This document shows positions 1-5,830 of a stretch of 5,909 bases of DNA, piece by piece. Under the pieces are notes generated by a model. It saw nothing but the letters and a program-made list of their open reading frames with translations. It ran no database searches and was not told the DNA's origin. Each line of letters begins with the position of its first letter. Position 1 is the first letter of the stretch. Made by a program: the position numbers and the translations under genes. The DNA comes from Cytophagales bacterium. Its GTDB lineage: Bacteria; Bacteroidota; Bacteroidia; Cytophagales; Cyclobacteriaceae. The stretch is taken from assembly GCA_003500135.1 (NCBI GenBank), contig DNTA01000072.1, positions 1-5,909 on the forward strand. The letters run 5' to 3'.

Positions 1-989
1 GTCTGTTGGTTTCCTATTGGCAGCCATATTTCTTTTTGATGAAAGTATGCACTGATTTTTTGCTTTGTGCCATCACGGAAGTGCAATTGTTTGAAATCCT
101 CTAAACCAAGTTGCCCGCAATACTGACTTAATGAAGTTAAAGCCTGGTCAACTCTTTTATGCTTGAACTTCCTTCCTTTGGAGTGGGGAGGCTTCTCAGG
201 TAGTGAATAGGTGATGGGTTCTACACTGATTTTTACATTATCCCTCACATCACCAACGAACAAAATGTTTTCGGCATGCAATGCAGAAAGCAGGTCAAAG
301 CTGTTGCCATACAAGGCATCAAAAGCTACATAATCAAAGTTAATGGCCATTTTTCTCATTGATGCAATCATTGCACCTGCCATATCAGGCTTTGACTGGT
401 GCTGAATATTTTCGGGGATCTTTGCCTTTTTTCTTCTTATATGGTCATCCTGCCAACTTTTAGGCATAAACAATGCTACATCAATTGGACAATAGTATTT
501 GCCTGAGGATAGCCCCGCAACGACAGCAACCTGTCCATTATCATGTTTGCCAATGCATCCCAGGTATTGTCTGCCCACACAAGCTGAATGCCTGCCCTTC
601 TTCCTGAAGCCAACCTCATCTATCAGCAAACCAAGCTCTTGGCCTGTGCCTGATAACACCTCACTTGTCTTGATGCACAGATCTGCCAAAACATCCTGAT
701 AGTTCCAGGGAGTATCTGATAACAAATGGTTCATGGATTGATGATCAAGCGATCCTAATGTATCTGATATGGATACACAATTTGCCCTGTTTTTCTCACT
801 TTTAAAAAGCCCTTGAAGGTAAACCAGCGCTTTGTAGGATACGTCGTGGGTTTTAGTTTTGAATCCTTCGGTGAAACCCTCAAAGGTGGAGACGAGCCCA
901 TTGGCTACGTTTTTGAGAACTTCCGATTTTTGAAAATCATATTTTTTTGCCGTCTATTTATATAGCAGCCTTTTTCGTAGGTTTAACAT
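1..989 (-). pseudogene. IS701-like DDE transposase with in-frame stop near the start; 3' end outside the window
   Basis: Reading the minus strand from an ATG at 989-987 gives one frame that stays open to the window edge except for a TAG at 956-954 (codon 12). After the TAG there is no in-frame ATG, GTG or TTG until the ATG at 734-732. The protein carries the IS701/IS4-type core: LLIDEVGFRKKG followed by a Gly-Arg-Gln-Tyr stretch and PKSWQDD, then VAFDALYG, and near the edge HQKEIWLP. The likely catalytic triad is D124, D224 and E320, counted from the ATG at 989. The chemistry would be DDE cut-and-paste transposition. The strong internal conservation and early TAG suggest a recently arrived, recently disabled copy. 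Alternatively the ATG at 989 is not the real start and an unusual start lies after the TAG. This section appears richer in G+C than the operon beside it. Family is confident; broken status is moderate. Confidence 0.8.
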
Positions 990-1030
990 TATGTTTTGTT
1001 GAGGTAAAGAAAATCGATAGAGCCGTCTAT
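949..1030. repeat. 9-bp direct repeat GCCGTCTAT, two copies 73 bp apart
   Basis: GCCGTCTAT occurs at 949-957 and again at 1022-1030 (ATAGACGGC on the minus strand). The first copy contains the in-frame TAG of the transposase. The second forms the loop and one inner arm of the hairpin at 1001-1048. It may reflect transposase binding sites near an IS end, or a small duplication; chance is not excluded for nine bases. Confidence 0.4.
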
Positions 1031-1048
1031 GCGAATATTCTTTACCTC
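1001..1048. terminator. large imperfect hairpin between the operon and the IS
   Basis: GAGGTAAAGAA (1001-1011) is perfectly complementary to TTCTTTACCTC (1038-1048). Inner pairing of ATAG (1017-1020) with CTAT (1027-1030), with CG/CG flanking around a bulged G, extends the stem to about 20 imperfect base pairs around an AGCCGT loop. On the plus strand it is followed at once by six T (1049-1054), as in an intrinsic terminator. On the minus strand, which carries the genes, it starts about 40 nt past the M50 stop but no T-run follows. It may end operon transcripts, shield the IS from readthrough, or be part of an IS end. Confidence 0.45.
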
Positions 1049-1087
1049 TTTTTTAAACTTGACATAGTAGGAGTAGTTAAAACCTAT

Positions 1088-2347
1088 TTAAGCTAAAGCA
1101 GTTTTCTTTCTAATTTTTTGTTTACGAATTATTTTGATAATTCCTTGGATTACCATTTTAACTACGAGAATCCAAAATATTGCGGGCAAAAAGAATTGAC
1201 CTAAGCCTTGAAGTGTAATGTTGCTGTTATCGTTGATGTAATTAAATAAATTGATGGGTAGTTTAATAACAGAATCTGGGTCAATAATTAAGGCCATGGC
1301 TAGAAAGAAAAAAATGAAGGAAACGCTCATAAAGCCATAAGTCACCAAAAAAAGATCTTTTTTCTCAAACTTGTAACCTTTCACTTTTAAAAAAAATCTT
1401 TTAAGCAGCGATTTTAATCGGGTAAATGATTTTTCATGAAGATTTGGGGTATCTGTTGCATCAGATAACACCCAATAACCATCATATTTTATTAAAGGAT
1501 TTAAATTATAAAGTGTATGGATCATGAGTACGCACGGTATGACCAGGTATGGCGTCTGATGATTAAATAAATAAATAATAAGCAAGATAGTGGCTATGAT
1601 CATTTCAAAATATAATCCACCCAGGTTCACAATGATTCTTTGACTTTTTGGCAACCTCCAGGCATCTGAAACATCTGCAAAAAGAACAGGAAAGAAAATG
1701 TAGAAGCCAAAGCCAATGCCTCCGAGTTTTGCACCGAATTTTGAACATGCTGTAGCATGACCCAGCTCATGGAAGATGCTACCAAAATGAAAGGTAATTA
1801 TATACAATAGCAGATTCAGTGATAATAAATTGCTTGAGTTAGATGAAATGACCGAATAATTGCTTGCAATCATAGTTGTTATGAAGGCAGTCATTACAAA
1901 GAGCAGTGTAAAGAAAAGTGTCTTATTGAAAAGAAAAGCTAGTAACGGAGTTATTTTTTTTACCCAGTGAGAAGGCAGAAAGATGAAACTTAACCTTAAA
2001 TAAGAAGCTTTCTTGCGTTTTTCAACTTCAAAATCATTTTGCTTTATGATTCCAAATCTCGCGAGTTTATTATAAAGTAAAGAATGAATAAAATCCATGG
2101 ATATATCAATATCATGCTTGCTCTTATATTCATCCTTAATGAGCGAAATGCTTTTCTTACCATCGATGAGTTTAAGAAGTTGGTAAGTTTCGGAGTTGAT
2201 ATTAACCTGATAATTTAAAGTTTTATGTTGAACCAAGTATTCAACCTGATTAAATGGTAAAATCTCTAGGTTTTCATCAAGGTGAGGTACCGATTGTTCT
2301 TTAGCTTGAGATATCATAATATTTCGATATTGAAGTGGTGCAAACAA
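1088..2347 (-). CDS. PqqD-like domain fused to an M50 (site-2-protease-type) membrane metallopeptidase
   Basis: This 419-aa protein is a probable zinc intramembrane peptidase. Residues 25-105 read as a PqqD-like fold (IDGKKSISLI then an acidic helix and FGIIK), the domain used as a RiPP recognition element for leader peptides. Hydrophobic segments follow at about 132-160, 174-196, 208-225, 236-282, 332-356 and 385-405. The zinc site is HELGH at 193-197, and the second M50 motif is NLNPLIKYDGYW (281-292), with D289 the likely third metal ligand. Length suits PqqD-M50 proteins without an added HlyD arm. The C-terminus is Lys/Arg-rich, probably cytoplasmic. It is the last gene of the operon. The ATG at 2347 overlaps the upstream gene by 47 nt; Met11 (2317) would give a 17-nt overlap and still keep the PqqD domain. 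Inferred role: binding and cleavage of the 46-aa peptide encoded upstream. A transporter-like role without proteolysis is possible. Confidence 0.85.
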   Translation of the reverse strand: MFAPLQYRNIMISQAKEQSVPHLDENLEILPFNQVEYLVQHKTLNYQVNINSETYQLLKLIDGKKSISLIKDEYKSKHDIDISMDFIHSLLYNKLARFGIIKQNDFEVEKRKKASYLRLSFIFLPSHWVKKITPLLAFLFNKTLFFTLLFVMTAFITTMIASNYSVISSNSSNLLSLNLLLYIITFHFGSIFHELGHATACSKFGAKLGGIGFGFYIFFPVLFADVSDAWRLPKSQRIIVNLGGLYFEMIIATILLIIYLFNHQTPYLVIPCVLMIHTLYNLNPLIKYDGYWVLSDATDTPNLHEKSFTRLKSLLKRFFLKVKGYKFEKKDLFLVTYGFMSVSFIFFFLAMALIIDPDSVIKLPINLFNYINDNSNITLQGLGQFFLPAIFWILVVKMVIQGIIKIIRKQKIRKKTALA

Positions 2348-4292
2348 CAGTTGAAAACAGTCGATTTATTTCATTAACTCTAATATTAAGTCCTTTGGTC
2401 TCTTCAATCCAAGTTGAGATATCTTCAGGGGTCGTTATTTCTGGTGAAGGCATACGCAAAGCCGGAGTCCCTTTCCAGGTGCCATCCGTAGTCTGATTAT
2501 TTCTCAACCAATCTACGGCTATTTCTATTTCGTTTTTAAAAGCTTCAAAGTAACTAATCGAAGAACAACATGCCTCAACGACAAGCCCGGTATAAAAAGG
2601 ACTTTCTTCGGTGAATTGATCTCCAAAGCTCCCATTTGAATTTTGCAACTCGAACAAGCCATTTAAGCTTTTTTCTACTGCATTTTTTAAAGCTTTATCA
2701 TCCAGCCGAGTGGCAGCTTTTATTATATAGGTTGTACTGTATATTGGACTTGTCCACCAGTAACTTTCCCATAAGCCAGAACTTAATTGGGCTTTCTTAA
2801 TAAAGTTGATGAGTGCTAATCGCTGCTTATCGATTGACTGATCGCTTTTTAAGATTGATAGTAAATACAGCGCGGCAGCACTCACGCACACATGGTCTTT
2901 TATCCATCCATCGACATTATAATCAATTTCTTTATTGATAGATGATGCCAATGCTTTTTCATCAAAATAGGTGCTAAAACCACCTGAGGATTTTTGTAAT
3001 GAAAGCCAGGAATGGAAGCTTTTTATAGGAAAAAGCTCGTGATTACTAAGAGCAAGTAAAGCAAATGTCGATGAATCAGTATCTTCTATCCATGATTGAT
3101 TATACCCCCAAAGTAAATCTTCTTTTGTATTGAGTAAAAAGTTACATCCTTTTTGAATGTTACTTCTGATTAAACCATTCTTTGTATCAAATTCGTGTAA
3201 GTATGAAAGAATAAATCCGGTAGCCCAAGTATCGCTCATTCCTGCATCGTTAAAGTATTCATTCCATGAGCCATATTCATTCTGATTTGCAAAGATGAAT
3301 TTTAGTCCTTTATTGACCTGATTTTCTAAAGAAATATTGTTTTCCATTATTTCTTTAGAAAGCTTAAGGCTTATTTGAGTTTTCTTTATAAATCCTTGAA
3401 TGTTTAATTTACGTGATATTACGAGGTTATGGAATTTATTAATTTCTGTCCTCCAATTCTCAAAACCGTTGTCTGGAATAAGCTGCTCACTTTTATGCAA
3501 ATATTCGATCGCTTGATCTAATAGCTTCTCCGCGATACCCATGAGATAAATCAACTTGCTTTGTTCGTAAGGAGGGTGATTTTCTGGTGACATTCCTCGG
3601 GTAACCATCTCTTTCCTGAGTAGACTTACAGCTATGTTATACTGCTCAATTTTGAGATCTTCTTTAAAGTCATCTATGTCATCAAGAATCTGGAATGCAG
3701 CATAATAATATTTATGCGATTTAGTTAATAGCTCATGATCATCTTCATTCAAATAGCCCAATATTCTAAGCGCATCGATCGCAACTTTCCCGAAAGCTGA
3801 TTTACAGTCAGCTTGTTTTTCAAAAGCTTTTAAAGATGTATTGAGTATTAAGTCTTTATCCTGTTTTATAGCCAAGGAATATTCCGCTTTACGTTGATTC
3901 AAATAAGACCAAAATTTTGACTTCAAGCCAAAAAGGCTTGTAAGGATTTTAATTGATTCTTCTTGACAGATTGATGCTATGAGAAAACTTTGGGTTTTAA
4001 CCTTGTCGTTGTCAAAAAGATCATCAAGTATGATCACAGATTTGTAATAAAGAAAACCCGCGATGGTTAGGTGTTTTAAATTGGCAGCATTCTCTACATT
4101 TTTGCAAAACAAAAAAGGATAGTGCGTATAATAGCCCGGATTTTGATCGATAAATGTTTCATCAGCCAAAAACTGCCTTATATGATCAGTAAGCGGTAGC
4201 TGATCAACATACTGCTTTAATTTATTTTTAAATGCCGGAATAGGGCTTTGCCTAATTGGATACGTTTTTATCTTAGTTAATCTCTCCAACAT
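2301..4292 (-). CDS. fused class I isoprenyl-synthase-like and class II squalene-cyclase-like enzyme
   Basis: This 663-aa protein has no visible signal peptide. Residues about 30-310 match the all-alpha class I isoprenoid synthase fold, with a first Asp-rich motif DDLFDND (90-96) and a second DDIDDFKED (204-212), the two Mg-diphosphate sites. Residues about 325-640 form a squalene/hopene-cyclase-type alpha-barrel with QW-like repeats: QNEYGSW (337), QKSSGGF (433), QLSSGLW (502), QNSNGSF (550) and QTTDGTW (600). EDTDSST (403-409) sits where class II cyclases carry the proton-donating DxDD; the central Asp (406) is kept but the fourth position is Ser. Both halves thus look catalytically plausible. 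The order (class I first) is the reverse of plant bifunctional diterpene synthases. Translation is probably coupled to the gene before it (TAATG at 4294-4290). In this context it may prenylate and cyclise a peptide-borne chain, or it may make a free terpenoid. Confidence 0.85.
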   Translation of the reverse strand: MLERLTKIKTYPIRQSPIPAFKNKLKQYVDQLPLTDHIRQFLADETFIDQNPGYYTHYPFLFCKNVENAANLKHLTIAGFLYYKSVIILDDLFDNDKVKTQSFLIASICQEESIKILTSLFGLKSKFWSYLNQRKAEYSLAIKQDKDLILNTSLKAFEKQADCKSAFGKVAIDALRILGYLNEDDHELLTKSHKYYYAAFQILDDIDDFKEDLKIEQYNIAVSLLRKEMVTRGMSPENHPPYEQSKLIYLMGIAEKLLDQAIEYLHKSEQLIPDNGFENWRTEINKFHNLVISRKLNIQGFIKKTQISLKLSKEIMENNISLENQVNKGLKFIFANQNEYGSWNEYFNDAGMSDTWATGFILSYLHEFDTKNGLIRSNIQKGCNFLLNTKEDLLWGYNQSWIEDTDSSTFALLALSNHELFPIKSFHSWLSLQKSSGGFSTYFDEKALASSINKEIDYNVDGWIKDHVCVSAAALYLLSILKSDQSIDKQRLALINFIKKAQLSSGLWESYWWTSPIYSTTYIIKAATRLDDKALKNAVEKSLNGLFELQNSNGSFGDQFTEESPFYTGLVVEACCSSISYFEAFKNEIEIAVDWLRNNQTTDGTWKGTPALRMPSPEITTPEDISTWIEETKGLNIRVNEINRLFSTVVCTTSISKYYDISS

Positions 4293-5491
4293 TAGAATTG
4301 ATATTTAAACAAATCCAATTCTTCAAATGACTTTATGATATTTTGTTCTTCAAGTGTTCTTTTTATGATGGGATTATCCTTCCAGAACCTCTTTCTGTAT
4401 TTGGTCTTGCTAATTTCTTTTAATATGTCACCATCTTTTCCAATTCTTTCAGTTGAACGGTTTCTGTTTTTGATGTCATGATCATATGCAAATAAGGTGG
4501 ACGTCACAAAAATGTCTTTTTTGCTGCCATTCTCTATCATGTCGAAGTCTATATTTGTGTTTATGGTGCTTAAAACAGGTACATCATATTGAAATCTGTC
4601 AAAAGTTATATCAATATGAAAAATTGCATTCTCAATCTCAATGCTTATATTACTTTTTTCAAATTGAATACCCATATTGTCGCTGATGGTACCTGTCAAC
4701 TTCATTATTTGATGAGTTTTCACATCTATATACAACTCACCTTCCATGGCGATAAGAGATGTCTCTTTGGGAGTGTAATTGACAACTGCTATTTCAAAAC
4801 TATCTTCTTTAGATATTAGCAACTTAGTAAGCTTATAGTGATAGTAGCTATCATAATTGTTATTGATTGGAAATATAAAATCGTTTATTTCCTGTTGTAT
4901 GACTGGTATGGTTGACAAATAATAGAAGTTTACAAAGCTTGGATAGGTGATTTCGTCATTCGATTTGTTTTTTGCGAATCTTCCATTTTTAAGCTCAATA
5001 TTTTCAAGACCTGCCGCTGATGTTATTCCATCATAAAAGGCTTCTATCATCTCAGTTGGCTCTTCGTCCATGGTTGTAATTTGGCGATAAAATATTTCCG
5101 CATCTATTTTTTGAGATAAGTCATTCAGCCCTTTATTAACTGCATTATCAACTAACTCAATCACATTATAAGGTGTTATAAACACATCACCGAGTTGAGT
5201 TGCTTTAAGATTCAGAGTAATATTCAAACCCCCTTCTGATAATTCGTTTAATTGAAATTTTTTACTTTCATAGCTAATGTGTGAAACATTTAGCACGATA
5301 GGCAATGATGAAACTTTAAGGGTAAACTCTCCTTCATTATTTGATGTTGTTCCTGCTTCTATTGAATAGATATGCGCAAAAGGAATAGGCTCGTTAGTCT
5401 CAGTGTCTTGAATTTTGCCAGATAACATGAGCTGAGCACTTAAGAGATGACTAATAAGCAATAAGAATATCGTTGAAGAAGCTACTTTCAT
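4292..5491 (-). CDS. secreted CarboxypepD_reg-like domain protein
   Basis: This 399-aa protein starts with a Sec signal peptide: Lys at 2, a hydrophobic core at 7-17, and likely cleavage near SAQ (18-20). Residues about 23-100 are the carboxypeptidase regulatory-like beta-sandwich common in Bacteroidota envelope proteins (SGKIQDTETNEPIPFAH, then NNEGEFTL). Residues 130-345 are rich in alternating beta-strands, with a lipoprotein-carrier-like stretch (GELYIDVKTHQIMKLTG, 251-267). The end (FWKDNPIIKRTLEE, 369-382) resembles the tail of other Bacteroidota proteins of this type. No catalytic site and no full TonB-receptor barrel is visible. It should sit in the periplasm or at the outer membrane. 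It lies 70 nt after the small peptide gene, beyond a hairpin, and its stop overlaps the next start by one base. Its role in the cassette is unknown; export, anchoring or self-protection are guesses. Confidence 0.8.
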   Translation of the reverse strand: MKVASSTIFLLLISHLLSAQLMLSGKIQDTETNEPIPFAHIYSIEAGTTSNNEGEFTLKVSSLPIVLNVSHISYESKKFQLNELSEGGLNITLNLKATQLGDVFITPYNVIELVDNAVNKGLNDLSQKIDAEIFYRQITTMDEEPTEMIEAFYDGITSAAGLENIELKNGRFAKNKSNDEITYPSFVNFYYLSTIPVIQQEINDFIFPINNNYDSYYHYKLTKLLISKEDSFEIAVVNYTPKETSLIAMEGELYIDVKTHQIMKLTGTISDNMGIQFEKSNISIEIENAIFHIDITFDRFQYDVPVLSTINTNIDFDMIENGSKKDIFVTSTLFAYDHDIKNRNRSTERIGKDGDILKEISKTKYRKRFWKDNPIIKRTLEEQNIIKSFEELDLFKYQF

Positions 5492-5521
5492 AAAATTACT
5501 ATTACTGTTGTAAGTTGATTA

Positions 5522-5548
5522 AAGGCTGCACAAAAATTGTGCAGCCTT
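5522..5548 (-). terminator. hairpin between the peptide gene and the enzyme operon
   Basis: AAGGCTGCACAA (5522-5533) pairs perfectly with TTGTGCAGCCTT (5537-5548) around a three-base loop. On the minus strand it begins 13 nt after the stop of the 46-codon gene and is followed by TAATC, so the U-tract is short (CCUUUAAU). A leaky terminator or processing/stability hairpin fits: abundant short peptide mRNA with partial readthrough into the three downstream genes, a usual arrangement for modified-peptide operons. The hairpin is seen directly; the function is inferred. Confidence 0.65.
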
Positions 5549-5561
5549 ATATTATTCTGGT

Positions 5562-5702
5562 TTAGAAACTTTTCTTTACGTAAATTTTACCACCATCTTT
5601 TTCACTGTACTCTGCACCAACTTCCCAGCCTTTCATTTCCAGTCTTTGTTCTAACTCTTCTACTTTGAATACATTGAGCATTTGTTGTTCGTGATTTGTC
5701 AT
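5562..5702 (-). CDS. 46-aa candidate modified-peptide precursor
   Basis: The gene is ATG at 5702-5700 to TAA at 5564-5562, preceded by the A-rich leader AAACTTAAAAAAAATG typical of Bacteroidota starts. The product has an acidic helical N-terminal half (FKVEELEQRLEMKGWEVG, residues 12-29), a single Trp at 26, Tyr at 32 and 41, a Gly-Gly at 37-38, and a basic aromatic tail KIYVKKSF (39-46). It has no Cys and few Ser/Thr, which argues against lanthipeptide or sactipeptide chemistry. Being first in line before a PqqD-like/M50 protease and a prenyl-synthase-like enzyme, it reads as leader plus core. Possible modification sites are Trp26, Tyr32, Tyr41 or the C-terminus; possible leader cuts are after GG or near Gly29. 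I do not recognise a named family. It could also be an unrelated small protein. Confidence 0.7.
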   Translation of the reverse strand: MTNHEQQMLNVFKVEELEQRLEMKGWEVGAEYSEKDGGKIYVKKSF

Positions 5703-5728
5703 TTTTTTTAAGTTTAAATTAAAATTAA

Positions 5729-5785
5729 TTAGGCTTCTTTTAACGAGTTAGCGCCTACATCCTCGGAACATTGGCCAATATTCAT
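5729..5785 (-). CDS. possible 18-aa ORF with one Cys
   Basis: ATG at 5785-5783 to TAA at 5731-5729 encodes MNIGQCSEDVGANSLKEA. It lies between the HTH remnant and the 46-codon gene. The preceding bases (CATATAATAGCA) give no clear ribosome site, and the composition is more G+C-rich than the spacer around it. The same frame is open upstream to 5849, through the hairpin, so this could instead be the tail of a frame-shifted protein. It might be a leader or attenuator peptide, but chance is a real possibility. Confidence 0.25.
   Translation of the reverse strand: MNIGQCSEDVGANSLKEA
5770..5779. promoter_or_regulatory. palindrome ATTGGCCAAT, possible operator
   Basis: A perfect 10-bp palindrome lies 68 nt upstream of the 46-codon gene; allowing one mismatched pair it extends to 16 bp (5767-5782). 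Its position between a probable DNA-binding protein gene and the peptide gene suits an operator, but only symmetry supports this. I could not find a convincing Bacteroidota promoter (TTTG / TAnnTTTG) in 5703-5823, although TATAAT occurs at 5795-5790 on the minus strand. Confidence 0.25.
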
Positions 5786-5797
5786 TGCTATTATATG

Positions 5798-5830
5798 AGA
5801 GTAAACGGAAATTATTTTTCCGTTTACTCT
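5798..5830 (-). terminator. perfect 14-bp hairpin overlapping the stop of the upstream gene
   Basis: AGAGTAAACGGAAA (5798-5811) is the exact reverse complement of TTTCCGTTTACTCT (5817-5830), with a five-base loop. It covers the TAA (5826-5824) of the truncated HTH-like gene. No T-run follows on the minus strand, so it is either a weak terminator, an mRNA-protecting structure, or a symmetric protein-binding site. Confidence 0.5.

Larger units (their letters stand above)
1..1048 (-). mobile_element. partial IS701-like insertion sequence, outer boundary uncertain
   Basis: The element is inferred from the transposase reading frame at 989-1. Its distal end lies outside the window, so terminal inverted repeats cannot be paired and no target-site duplication can be confirmed. 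The boundary near the M50 gene probably falls between 990 and about 1085. The limit given here takes in the imperfect hairpin at 1001-1048 and the two copies of ATAGACGGC (minus strand 1030-1022 and 957-949), but this is a working guess. The insertion lies just 3' of the last operon gene and does not interrupt it. Confidence 0.5.

Noticed and set aside
30..32. Apparent stop shortly after the transposase motif, suggesting the gene ended inside the window
   Set aside because: Re-reading the frame across 61-60 showed a register slip on my part; the correct frame stays open through HQKEIWLP to position 1.
499..699. Plus-strand ORF of 66 codons
   Set aside because: It lies antisense to the conserved DDE core of the transposase and its product is low in recognisable features (Pro/Ser/Cys-rich).
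1001..1048. CRISPR-like or riboswitch element
   Set aside because: There is a single inverted repeat with no repeated spacers, and no known riboswitch consensus is evident.
4486..4819. Two overlapping plus-strand ORFs (66 and 76 codons)
   Set aside because: Both are antisense to the CarboxypepD-like gene, overlap each other in different frames, and show no domain or start signal.
5562..5702. Lanthipeptide, sactipeptide or double-glycine bacteriocin precursor
   Set aside because: The peptide has no Cys and few Ser/Thr, and no LanM, radical-SAM, YcaO, ATP-grasp or C39 peptidase gene is in the window.
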